Under the pieces are notes generated by a model. That model was not told where the DNA came from. It made no database searches and saw only the letters and a program-made list of their open reading frames with translations. This document shows, in pieces, positions 44,829 through 53,612 of a stretch of 64,000 nt of DNA (the first letter of the stretch is position 1; each line of letters opens with the position of its first letter). The translations under genes were made by a program, and so were the position numbers. The stretch spans positions 58,416-122,415 of the forward strand of contig JADGMX010000021.1 of assembly GCA_015234525.1 (NCBI GenBank). The letters are read 5' to 3'. The DNA is from Flavobacterium sp. Its GTDB lineage: Bacteria > Bacteroidota > Bacteroidia > Flavobacteriales > Flavobacteriaceae.

Positions 44829-46844
44829 GTGAAGCAAACATTTATTGTAACTATTTTATTTGTAATAATTTTGGCGTCTTGCTCAGATTCGCCTCCTGTG
44901 AATGAGGAAGGCATCGATGATGTTCGCAGACATTTAGATAGTGTTGCTTCGTCCACGATCGATAAAGATAGAGATATACACAATAATGAGGCTTATGAAG
45001 CCCTTGCAAATCTTTCCAACGATACCTTAAAAAAAAAGTATTTGTTTCAAATTGCTACTAATTTTTACGAAAATGGAAATCTTCACGGTTTTCGTAAAAG
45101 TAGTAGTTCGCTGTTTAAGCTTGCTTCGAAACTTAAGGATACCGCAGACATTGCTAGATCACAAATTTACTTAGCGGAGTATTATAAAAATGTCGGGGTG
45201 TTAGACAGTGCCTTTCACTATTATTTAAAAGCTGAGAAGTTGCTTCTCAATAAAAAAGATTTTAACAGTTTAGCAGATGTTTATCTACGGAAGGCCGACT
45301 TGCAGGCGGTTGAAAGTGACTTTTTCGGTAGTGAAAAATCCGCTCTAGAAGCTCTAGCTTTATTGAGGGGAAGTAGCGACGCAGCTAAACTTTTTACTGG
45401 CTATAATCTAATAGGAATAAGTTCAAATGAATTTGGAGATTATTTAAAGGCTGTGGAATATTTTACGAAGTCACTAGCTGTGACTGATAAGTTGCCGCCG
45501 GAAGATCGACTATATTTTCGTACGATATCATTAAATAATATTGGGAATGCGTATCAGCGAATGGAAAACTTTAGAGAAGCTATTCGTTATTTCGAATCTG
45601 CATTAACAGATAATAAGGTCGAAAGCGAATATCCTGATTTATACGCTACCATTCTTGATAATATGGCATATTCACGATTTAAAATCAGAGACGCCAGAGA
45701 TTTGCCATCTTTATTTTATAAGTCATTACGTATTAGGACTGAATTAAACTTACAATCAAAATTGGTATTGAGTAATATTCACTTATCAGAATACTATGAA
45801 GGATTTAATAAAGATTCAGCAATTTATTTTGCAAAGGCTGCACTAAACTTAGCGCGTATTGAAAACTTTCCTTTAGATGTATTGACAGCACTACAACAGA
45901 TTTCAAAAGTAGATTCCATGAATTCAGGTAAGTACGCACTAGAGTATATTGTTATTAATGATAGTCTACACCAAAAGGAGAGAAAATTAAAAGATCGTTT
46001 TGCCCGGATTCAATATGAAACAGATGAGATTTCACAGCAAAGAAACCAACTAGAAGAGCAAAATCGGAATCTTGTATATTATTTTGGAGCCACATTACTG
46101 ATTGGTTTGCTATTATTTGTTATTAGAAACCAACGGGCTAGAAATAGAGAATTGCTTTTAAAGCAGGCTCAGCAAAATGCGAATGAGGATATTTATAATC
46201 TAATGATATCACAACAAAATCAAATTGAAGAGGGCAGAATTCGTGAGAAGAAACGAATAGCAAAAGAGTTACATGACGGCGTGTTAGGTAGATTATTTGG
46301 AACACGATTGAACTTAGATAGCCTAAATCATGTTACTAGTGACGATGCTGTATTAAAAAGGAATAACTATTTGAAAGAATTGAAGCTGATCGAACAGGAT
46401 ATAAGAGAGATATCGCACGACCTAAATAGAGAGAAGTATGTACTTATTAATAACTTTATCGCAATTTTAAATAATCTAATTGAAGAGCAGCGAGTTTCGC
46501 ATCTAACAAAAGTAGATGTAGAAATGGATCCAGAAATTAAATGGGAATCAATTAATAATACAATTAAAATAAATCTCTACCGTATTCTTCAAGAGGGATT
46601 ACAGAACATCAATAAGTATGCAAAAGCTAAGCGAGTCAATATTTCTATTATATTAAGTGAAGGAAAAATTACTTTAGTCCTTGCAGATGATGGAATAGGC
46701 TTTAACTTAGGAGCAAAGAAGAAAGGAATCGGAATTAATAATATGATTACACGAACACACGAACTTGGAGGGACGATTGATATAAAATCTAAACGAGATA
46801 GAGGTACTAAGATCATAATATCGTTACCAGCCAAGGGAAGTTAA
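44829..46844 (+). CDS. TPR sensor histidine kinase 1 (lipoprotein, HisKA_3 type)
   Basis: A 671-residue sensor. The start is GTG at 44829, which yields a lipoprotein signal with lipobox LASC; the ATG at 44778 lies inside the terminator and upstream of the promoter. A TPR array of several 34-residue units (residues ~60-370) is predicted periplasmic. A coiled coil follows, then one membrane helix (YFGATLLIGLLLFVI). The cytoplasmic kinase has its phospho-acceptor His482 in KELHDGVLG, an ATPase N box (LQEGLQNINKYA) and a D box (LADDGIGF). It looks fully active. The regulator gene follows 10 bp later. Confidence 0.88.
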   Translation: MKQTFIVTILFVIILASCSDSPPVNEEGIDDVRRHLDSVASSTIDKDRDIHNNEAYEALANLSNDTLKKKYLFQIATNFYENGNLHGFRKSSSSLFKLASKLKDTADIARSQIYLAEYYKNVGVLDSAFHYYLKAEKLLLNKKDFNSLADVYLRKADLQAVESDFFGSEKSALEALALLRGSSDAAKLFTGYNLIGISSNEFGDYLKAVEYFTKSLAVTDKLPPEDRLYFRTISLNNIGNAYQRMENFREAIRYFESALTDNKVESEYPDLYATILDNMAYSRFKIRDARDLPSLFYKSLRIRTELNLQSKLVLSNIHLSEYYEGFNKDSAIYFAKAALNLARIENFPLDVLTALQQISKVDSMNSGKYALEYIVINDSLHQKERKLKDRFARIQYETDEISQQRNQLEEQNRNLVYYFGATLLIGLLLFVIRNQRARNRELLLKQAQQNANEDIYNLMISQQNQIEEGRIREKKRIAKELHDGVLGRLFGTRLNLDSLNHVTSDDAVLKRNNYLKELKLIEQDIREISHDLNREKYVLINNFIAILNNLIEEQRVSHLTKVDVEMDPEIKWESINNTIKINLYRILQEGLQNINKYAKAKRVNISIILSEGKITLVLADDGIGFNLGAKKKGIGINNMITRTHELGGTIDIKSKRDRGTKIIISLPAKGS

Positions 46845-46854
46845 AATTAAATTC

Positions 46855-47502
46855 ATGAAGCAATTATCAGTATTAATTGTCGATGATCACCGTATGATGG
46901 TGGACGGCTATGTAAATGTTTTAAAAAAAATTGAAAATTATGAGATTTCATTTGCCTTTGCGTACGACTGTGAAACAGCAGAATCACTATTAAATGAGAT
47001 TGAAAAATACGATCTGGCAATAATCGATAGAGCATTGCCACAATCTTTAAAATATCGTAACGGTGAGGATATTGCAAAATTTATTCGATTAAATAATGAA
47101 TATTGTAAAATCCTGATGGTTACTTCACATGCAGAAGCATTTATTCTTTATGATCTAATAAAGGGAATTGGTCCCGACGGCGTTTTAGTTAAATCCGATT
47201 TCAATTCCGCAGAAATGCTTTGTGCAGTCGAGAACATCTTGCGGGACGGAGAATATTTTAGTCTTTCGGTTAAGCAGGCAGTACGTAAAATTACTTCTGA
47301 AAATAATTATTTGGATTCATACAATCGCCAAATTATCTTTCTTCTCTCACAAGGTATTAAAACTAAATCGCTATCTAACCACTTGCCGTTATCCCCCAGC
47401 GCAATAGACAAGCGGAAAGTATATATCAAAACTTATTTTAATATTGAAAGTGGTGATGATCAAGATATTGTAAAAGAAGCCAGGGAGCGTGGCCTAATTT
47501 AA
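46855..47502 (+). CDS. Response regulator 1, receiver plus LuxR-like HTH
   Basis: 215 residues. The receiver domain has its acidic pair (LIVDDHRMM), phospho-acceptor Asp in LAIIDRALP and Lys in VLVKSD. The C-terminal HTH (YNRQIIFLLSQGIKTKSL...SAIDKRK) is a divergent LuxR type, lacking the usual TVKxH signature. It shares the SA(I/V)xKRK string with the second regulator at 51454. It is encoded right after kinase 1, so the two are its likely pair. Confidence 0.85.
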   Translation: MKQLSVLIVDDHRMMVDGYVNVLKKIENYEISFAFAYDCETAESLLNEIEKYDLAIIDRALPQSLKYRNGEDIAKFIRLNNEYCKILMVTSHAEAFILYDLIKGIGPDGVLVKSDFNSAEMLCAVENILRDGEYFSLSVKQAVRKITSENNYLDSYNRQIIFLLSQGIKTKSLSNHLPLSPSAIDKRKVYIKTYFNIESGDDQDIVKEARERGLI

Positions 47503-47572
47503 CATTAGGTACTGGTTTTTCGTATTTGAGTAGTTAATTTATCCATATTTTTAAATTCTTAATAGTGCAAGG

Positions 47573-49480
47573 ATGAAACTACTTTTTCTAACTTTCATAT
47601 TATTTTTCTCGCCTCATTTGGTTGCTCAAAAAATCGTATCTTCTTTTAATGAAAATACGTTTGGATATCGTGAAGAATTAGAACGAAATGCGACAGTTTT
47701 GTTCAATACATCAAATTTTATTCCTTTTACAAAGTGCGCAAATAAACTCTTTAGATTATCAAAGAAAGCAGATGATTATCACCACTTCTCGCGGGCATGT
47801 GTCTTACTTTCTGAGTACTATTTGTTGCATGATTTTATTCCCGACAGTGCTTATTTTTATACAAATGAGCGACTTAATATTAATCTTTTAAACAACAATG
47901 TTCAGGAGATTAGTAGAAGTTACCTTGACTTAAGTGTTTTGCAATATTACACGAATAATTTCTTCGAATCACAAGAGTCAGCCGTAGAAATATTGAAAAT
48001 ATGTCGAGATCTTAACAGTAGCGAAGATAAGTTTTATGCATTCGTGCAATTAGGCATGACAGCGCACGATTTAGGTGAATTTAAACGTGCTGAATTTTAT
48101 CACACTAGTGCACTAAAAATGTCGCGTGAACTTACAAACAACAAAAAATTTAAATTAGAGGAAAATTGTTTTAATAATTTGGGTTATAATCATTTCGTTT
48201 TAGGAAATTATGACGAAGCATTTCGTAATTTTTCACGAGCACTAAAGGGATTGAAAACACCGAAGGATGCACCGGAACTTTATGCAATCCTCCTCGATAA
48301 TATTGCCGCCATAAATTTACAGTTAAGTCACACACAACATTGTTATCAATACCTTGAACGTGCCGCGGACATTCGTAAAAATTACCAAATTGCTCTTGGT
48401 CAAAGTTATAATAAATTGTTGTACTCTAAATACTACTGGGCCATAGGAGATACTACAAGCGCAATAGCTAATGCATCAGAATCAATTGCAATTTGCCGAA
48501 AATCGCATGCTTCACGCGATGTACTAGTATTATTAAATCATCTGATAACTATCGATCATAATCATGCTGCTGAGTATTTGTCGGAGTTTCAGCAAATTAA
48601 TGACAGCCTTCAAATCGAAGAAAGTCAGCTAAAAAATAAATTTTCAAATTTAGAATTTGAAAGAGAAGAACTTATTACTGCAAGAGATAGCGCAGTTCGA
48701 AAGAAGTGGTGGTACGTCGGCGGGTCCGCAAGCGCATTATTATTAAGTGGCTTTTGCTTAATAATAATAGCGCAGAAAAATTCTAAAAGCGCGATGCACA
48801 TCGACAAAGTTATACAAAGAGATGAAGAACTCGCTTTTAATCAACTTCTTGATGCACATATTGACTATGAAAATGCGCGTCAAGCTTCACGTACTAAAGT
48901 CGCGATGGATTTGCACGACGACGTTATGAATAAGCTTGCCAGTTTAAGATTAAATCTGTTTCTGGTTAACGAGGAGACAACCAAAAGTGGTAATTTAAAG
49001 TATTTACACTTAGTTGATAAGATTTCTGAAGTTGAAATTGATATTTCAAAAATAGCCAGTCAAATCAATAATATCGATCGAAGTGAGAATTTTATATTTG
49101 ATAATAAATTGTCGGATGTAATTCGAGACTTTCAAAGTATTACTGATACCGAAATAACAACGGATCTTGGCGAAGGTATTATTGATGAACTACCACCTTA
49201 TGTCCAGTTGCATTTACTTCATATTATTCAGGAAGCTTTGTTTAATGTAATTAAATACGCTGAGGCTAAGAAAGCAGGTGTTAACGCAAACAAAATAAAT
49301 AGTTTTATTGAAGTTACAATTTATGATGACGGTCGTGGCTTTTCAGTTCCAAAGCAGAATAGTGACGGAATAGGACTGAATAATATGCGTCGCCGAATGA
49401 GCCTTTGTCAGGGGGATTTCAATGTTAAGTCTAGTGACATTGGGACAACAATCTTTCTAAAGTTTCCAGTATATGAATAA
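47573..49480 (+). CDS. TPR sensor histidine kinase 2 (HisKA_3 type)
   Basis: 635 residues. It has a cleavable-looking signal (MKLLFLTFILFFSPHLVAQ), a TPR array to about residue 340, a coiled coil, one membrane helix near residue 380 (YVGGSASALLLSGFCLIIIA), and a kinase core. The phospho-acceptor is His448 in MDLHDDVMNKL. The ATPase N box is QEALFNVIKYA and the D box YDDGRGF, followed by GIGLNNM. Intact. It is AT-rich, like its neighbours. The last bases overlap the start of kinase 3 by 8 bp, so the two are coupled. Confidence 0.88.
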   Translation: MKLLFLTFILFFSPHLVAQKIVSSFNENTFGYREELERNATVLFNTSNFIPFTKCANKLFRLSKKADDYHHFSRACVLLSEYYLLHDFIPDSAYFYTNERLNINLLNNNVQEISRSYLDLSVLQYYTNNFFESQESAVEILKICRDLNSSEDKFYAFVQLGMTAHDLGEFKRAEFYHTSALKMSRELTNNKKFKLEENCFNNLGYNHFVLGNYDEAFRNFSRALKGLKTPKDAPELYAILLDNIAAINLQLSHTQHCYQYLERAADIRKNYQIALGQSYNKLLYSKYYWAIGDTTSAIANASESIAICRKSHASRDVLVLLNHLITIDHNHAAEYLSEFQQINDSLQIEESQLKNKFSNLEFEREELITARDSAVRKKWWYVGGSASALLLSGFCLIIIAQKNSKSAMHIDKVIQRDEELAFNQLLDAHIDYENARQASRTKVAMDLHDDVMNKLASLRLNLFLVNEETTKSGNLKYLHLVDKISEVEIDISKIASQINNIDRSENFIFDNKLSDVIRDFQSITDTEITTDLGEGIIDELPPYVQLHLLHIIQEALFNVIKYAEAKKAGVNANKINSFIEVTIYDDGRGFSVPKQNSDGIGLNNMRRRMSLCQGDFNVKSSDIGTTIFLKFPVYE

Positions 49481-51485
49481 GGCTATACTGCTAGTATTTA
49501 TAATAGGCTTCCTCGGTTGTTGCAAGGGAGTAAAGGGCAGATCCGATATGGAGCTATTAGATGCGCAACTTGATACTCTTACAAATGATGAGATTTCACC
49601 TACAATTAAGATCTCAACGAGTAGGAGGATTAACGATTTATTATCGATAAACCTTGAGGCTGATAAGGTCACCATGCAATTATTGCGTCAAACTGTCTTG
49701 TATGATCCCCCTTCTGCATACAATTTATTAGAGCGCATTGTGTCCTCCACTACTTCTGATTCTGAGTTACATTACTTGGCGTTATTCGAAATAGGTAAAA
49801 TCAACTACAAAAAGGGGCATACTATATTGGCATTTCGTCAATTTTATGACGCAAGTACTAACCTTTCTAGATTTAATAATGACATAGATCTTGCTAACGT
49901 TTACGTAGAAATAGCTAATTTATATTTAGAAATTGGTGATTATATAGAATCAGAGAAAATATTGAACAAAGCAATTATTTTAGGGAACAAACATAATGAT
50001 ATTCAAATCATTCTTAAATGCTACCAACTGCTTTCTTTAACTTATTTGAAAACCGATGACGGTACACAAGCTCTTCAATTTGCTCAAAGGGCACAGTCAA
50101 TTGTTAATAATCATTATAAGGAACTTTCTAAACAACAAATAAAAAATAGCTATGAATTAGTTGGAGATGTGGATATGACGCTGGACAGCGGTAAAATTGC
50201 GCTTGAATATTATAATTTGGCATTAAAACATTGTGAAAATGTACAGGATTATTATCAGCTAATGCTGAAGATCGCAACACTCAAAGCGGAAAAATCATCG
50301 AATAAAGAATTCCTTACAATAAAGGACTTAATTGATGGATTAATCGTAACCAATTCTCATATATCAACAGCTGGTTTTGATCTAGTTTTATCTAAATATT
50401 ATCAGAATATTGGTGACAATACTTTAGCTATTATAAAGGCTGAAAGAGCATATAATTCTGCAAAAAAAATAAATAATTCGAGAGATCAAGTCTCTGCGCT
50501 ACAAACGTTAATACAGCTTCAAATTAATACGGGAAAGAATGCGAGCGAAATTGTACGCCTCACGGATAGCCTTCAAGTTGCCAAGCGAAACTTAAGAAAT
50601 CGTTGCGCGCGGATTATCTATGATATTGATGAAATTGAAAGAGCGAAAGAGATTGCGCATGAAAACTTGAAAAGAACTATTGGTAAGTCAATCATGATTA
50701 TATTAATCACCATTTTCACGTTGATCATAGCAAGGCAATACCTCTCTAGGCGTCGTATCAATGAAATAAAAGTTCAAATAAAAAACAATAAAAACGTATA
50801 TCGGGAGATTGTTAACTATAAGAAAATTCTTGAAAGCATCCGAAGTGGTGAAGAGCAACGTATTTCAAATGAATTATCTACAAGTATTAATGACCGTTTA
50901 CGTCAAGCAAAAGATAACCTTTTAAGTCTTACGAATTCAAACGATATAAATATTCAACAGCAACGGCAAACCCAATTTCGTCAATTGCAAGTGATAGAAA
51001 GAGAAATACGTGATATTTCCCACGGTCTTAACAACGAAATATTTACCGGCGGAAGTAGTTTTAATCTTATATTGCAGAGATTGATAAGGAGATTCGAACG
51101 CGAAGATTTAAAGCTTTTGTCACAAATTGAAAACACAATAAACTGGGATTTAGTTGGTAGTGCTGTGAAGATGAACTTATACATCATTCTTGAAAATTTT
51201 TTACGAAATATGAGTAAGTACTCATTCTCCAATAACATATTTATAACGATTGCCCACTACGAATCGAACATACAATTGATTTTAATAGAAGATGGTCGTG
51301 GATATTCACAGAAGTGGAATCATGGCTTATCAAATACTAAAAATGCCATCAAACGCGCCAATTCCCTCCACGGTAGCGTAGATATTCAAACCCGAGTGGG
51401 AAAAGGAACAACAATTATTGTAAATTTGCCCCTTAGCCACCAAATCCCAACCTATGGCCACGAAGATCAATATTATTATTGTTGA
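49473..51485 (+). CDS. TPR sensor pseudo-histidine kinase 3, lacking the phospho-acceptor His
   Basis: 670 residues: lipobox LGCC (Cys16 or 17), TPR array, coiled coil, one membrane helix near residue 405, and a kinase-like core. Aligned with kinase 1, EKKRIAKELHDGVLGRL corresponds to EEQRISNELSTSINDRL, so Ser469 replaces the His and Thr/Ser replace the next Asp-Gly. The ATPase domain keeps an N box (LENFLRNMSKYS) and D box (IEDGRGYS) and may still bind ATP. It could act as a dimer partner, phosphatase or scaffold rather than an autokinase. It overlaps the following regulator gene by 32 bp. Confidence 0.85.
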   Translation: MNKAILLVFIIGFLGCCKGVKGRSDMELLDAQLDTLTNDEISPTIKISTSRRINDLLSINLEADKVTMQLLRQTVLYDPPSAYNLLERIVSSTTSDSELHYLALFEIGKINYKKGHTILAFRQFYDASTNLSRFNNDIDLANVYVEIANLYLEIGDYIESEKILNKAIILGNKHNDIQIILKCYQLLSLTYLKTDDGTQALQFAQRAQSIVNNHYKELSKQQIKNSYELVGDVDMTLDSGKIALEYYNLALKHCENVQDYYQLMLKIATLKAEKSSNKEFLTIKDLIDGLIVTNSHISTAGFDLVLSKYYQNIGDNTLAIIKAERAYNSAKKINNSRDQVSALQTLIQLQINTGKNASEIVRLTDSLQVAKRNLRNRCARIIYDIDEIERAKEIAHENLKRTIGKSIMIILITIFTLIIARQYLSRRRINEIKVQIKNNKNVYREIVNYKKILESIRSGEEQRISNELSTSINDRLRQAKDNLLSLTNSNDINIQQQRQTQFRQLQVIEREIRDISHGLNNEIFTGGSSFNLILQRLIRRFEREDLKLLSQIENTINWDLVGSAVKMNLYIILENFLRNMSKYSFSNNIFITIAHYESNIQLILIEDGRGYSQKWNHGLSNTKNAIKRANSLHGSVDIQTRVGKGTTIIVNLPLSHQIPTYGHEDQYYYC

Positions 51486-52116
51486 TGACCACCCATTTAT
51501 AATCGAAGGTTATAAAAACGCCATTAACAGCTACGGAGACAACACCGAATTCACAATCACCCAAGCAAACGACTGCGAAACAGCCTACAACATCATCGTC
51601 GGTGCCCAACAACCCTTCGATATCGCCTTCTTCGATATCAGCATGCCACCATATCCGGAAAAAAATATCTTCTCCGGCGAAGATCTCGCACTCCTGGTCA
51701 AACAACAAATGCCGGACTGCCGAATCATCCTGCTGACCATGCACACCGAGCTGCTGAAAATCAATACAATCGTAAAGACAATCAACCCAAGCGGACTCAT
51801 AATCAAAAATGATCTTACCTTCGACGAACTCCTCGTAGCGTTCGACCGAATCATGAAAGGCCAAAACTATTACAGCCAAACCGTCGTCAAATTCGTCAGC
51901 CAAGCACCATTCGATAACCTCGAGATTGATCCGTTCGACAAACAAATCCTGTTTCACCTCTCAAAAGGAACAAAAACAAAAGACATTCCCGGTTATGTAC
52001 CCCTTTCACTCAGCGCTGTCGAAAAAAGAAAACTCAACCTCAAAGAAAAATTAGAAGTCAAAGGCGGAACCGATATCGAACTCATCACCGAAGCCCGTAA
52101 TAAAGGGCTGCTTTAA
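51454..52116 (+). CDS. Response regulator 2, receiver plus LuxR-like HTH
   Basis: 220 residues, same architecture as the regulator at 46855. The acidic pair is in IIIVDDHPF, the phospho-acceptor Asp in AFFDISMP and the Lys in LIIKNDL; the receiver looks functional. The HTH carries FDKQILFHLSKGTKTKDIPG and SAVEKRK. Its start lies inside the third kinase gene (32-bp overlap). Codons end in C far more often than in the preceding genes, so it belongs compositionally to the native flank rather than the AT-rich island. Confidence 0.86.
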   Translation: MATKINIIIVDDHPFIIEGYKNAINSYGDNTEFTITQANDCETAYNIIVGAQQPFDIAFFDISMPPYPEKNIFSGEDLALLVKQQMPDCRIILLTMHTELLKINTIVKTINPSGLIIKNDLTFDELLVAFDRIMKGQNYYSQTVVKFVSQAPFDNLEIDPFDKQILFHLSKGTKTKDIPGYVPLSLSAVEKRKLNLKEKLEVKGGTDIELITEARNKGLL

Positions 52117-52122
52117 AATATG

Positions 52123-52154
52123 CGGTAAACCGCAACGCGATTTGCGGTTTACCG
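52123..52154. repeat. 13-bp perfect hairpin without a U tract
   Basis: CGGTAAACCGCAA, six bases (CGCGAT), then TTGCGGTTTACCG: a long perfect stem starting 7 bp after the regulator stop. There is no T run after it, so it is not a classical terminator. It could be an RNA-stabilising or protein-bound element. Confidence 0.6.
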
Positions 52155-52262
52155 TAACAACCATAATTGCCTCCCGTTATATCTTAGCACCATGTTAACG
52201 AAGGGCCATTTCTTAACATTTGACGGTTAAAGATTGTTTACTCCCAACAAACAACTCGAACC

Positions 52263-52297
52263 AAAAAAGCGATATTATCATTTAATGTCGCTTTTTT
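52263..52297. terminator. Bidirectional terminator between response regulator 2 and thiL
   Basis: AAAAAAGCGATATTA pairs with TAATGTCGCTTTTTT (one G-U) around a short loop; A and T runs allow use in both directions. Confidence 0.8.
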
Positions 52298-52302
52298 ATT
52301 TT

Positions 52303-53346
52303 TTACTCAATCGCATTCCATCCCCGCGCCTTCAACGCAATCTTCGTATTGGCACGCGTTACCAAATGCAAGCCTTCATTCTTCGGAGTCATATGCCCGA
52401 TCACCGTCATATTCGGATTGCCCTTAATCTTGTCAAAATCCTCTAACGCTATCGTAAACAAAAGCTCATAATCTTCACCACCATTAATTGCAACGGTAGT
52501 CGAGTCGAGGTTGAACTCCTCACAAACACTAATCAATTGCGGATCAAGCGGCAATTTGTCTTCATACAAATTACAACCGGTATCCGACTGCCTGCACAAA
52601 TGAATCAGTTCAGACGAAAGTCCATCAGAAATGTCAATCATCGATGTCGGTTTCACTTCAAGTGCATGAAAAAGCGTGCGCATGTCCGTTCTCGCTTCCG
52701 GCTTTAACTGACGCTCGATTAGATAAGTATATGGCTCAAGGTCGGGCTGCGAGTTCGGGTTGACCTTAAAAACTTCTTTCTCGCGTTCCAAAACCTGCAG
52801 TCCCATATACGACGCGCCAATATCGCCCGAAACCACAATCAAATCGTTGTTTTTCGCACCGTTCCGGTAAACGATTTCACTCTCGTCAGCCTCGCCAATC
52901 GCGGTAATGCTAATAATCATGCCCTTGGTCGATGAGGTCGTATCGCCGCCAACAACGTCAACTTTATAGAAATTCGCCGCCAAAGTAATGCCTTCAAACA
53001 ATTCTTCAAGCGCCTCAAGCGGGAACCTGTTCGACACCGCTACCGATACCGTAATTTGCGTCGGCCGCGCATTCATCGCACAAATGTCAGAAACGTTAAC
53101 CGCAACCGCCTTGTAGCCCAAATGTCGCAATGGCACATACGCCAAATCAAAGTGAACACCTTCAATCAGCAAATCAGTCGACACCAACGTTTTCTTGTCC
53201 TTAAAATCCAGAACCGCCGCATCATCACCAATCGATTTTAACGTCGATGGCTGCGTCACCGTAAAATGCTTGGTTAAATGTTCAATCAATCCAAATTCAC
53301 CCAATTGCGCAATCGATGTTCGCTGTGGAGTCTTATCTTCTAACAT
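52303..53346 (-). CDS. thiL: Thiamine-monophosphate kinase
   Basis: 347 residues. It phosphorylates thiamine phosphate to thiamine diphosphate, the last step of cofactor synthesis. Visible ATP/Mg motifs are SIGDDAAVLDF, VSTDLLIEGVHFD and VVSGDIGASYMG; the substrate region is IDISDGLSSEL and the C-terminal NGGEDYELLF. The start at 53346 (MLEDKTPQRT) is chosen because the longer frame runs into the dispersed repeat at 53360. Confidence 0.95.
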   Translation of the reverse strand: MLEDKTPQRTSIAQLGEFGLIEHLTKHFTVTQPSTLKSIGDDAAVLDFKDKKTLVSTDLLIEGVHFDLAYVPLRHLGYKAVAVNVSDICAMNARPTQITVSVAVSNRFPLEALEELFEGITLAANFYKVDVVGGDTTSSTKGMIISITAIGEADESEIVYRNGAKNNDLIVVSGDIGASYMGLQVLEREKEVFKVNPNSQPDLEPYTYLIERQLKPEARTDMRTLFHALEVKPTSMIDISDGLSSELIHLCRQSDTGCNLYEDKLPLDPQLISVCEEFNLDSTTVAINGGEDYELLFTIALEDFDKIKGNPNMTVIGHMTPKNEGLHLVTRANTKIALKARGWNAIE

Positions 53347-53359
53347 ATTTTTATTTTTT

Positions 53360-53468
53360 GGGCGTGCCCCTCGCGGCAATCGGCTTATCAGCCTAACGCC
53401 GCCACAGGTCAGGCTTTCCGCTAAATCTCTCCGCGATGCTTCGAGGATATCGCTTCAATCCTTCACGC
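53360..53468 (+). repeat. Dispersed intergenic repeat, copy between thiL and the ABC gene
   Basis: 109 bp, starting GGGCGTGCCCC and ending CGCTTCAATCCTTCACGC. It shares GGCTTTCCGCTAAATCT and GAGGAT with the other copies, with more changes in the middle. Its left end is 13 bp from the thiL start on the opposite strand. Confidence 0.75.
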
Positions 53469-53612
53469 CAAGTGCATTAATGTTTTTCGTTTCGTTGCAA
53501 AGTTACGATTACATTGTGTCAAACCCGCCCTAACATTCAACTTTGATCGTCCAAATTCGACATTGAACTTCATTCAAAAACTTATATATTGCGTTAAAAT
53601 ATCCAAAACACA

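Noticed and set aside
51433..51957. Minus-strand 174-codon frame opposite response regulator 2
   Set aside because: It arises from the strong C bias of the regulator gene; acidic low-complexity translation, no family resemblance, and it overlaps a clear receiver domain.
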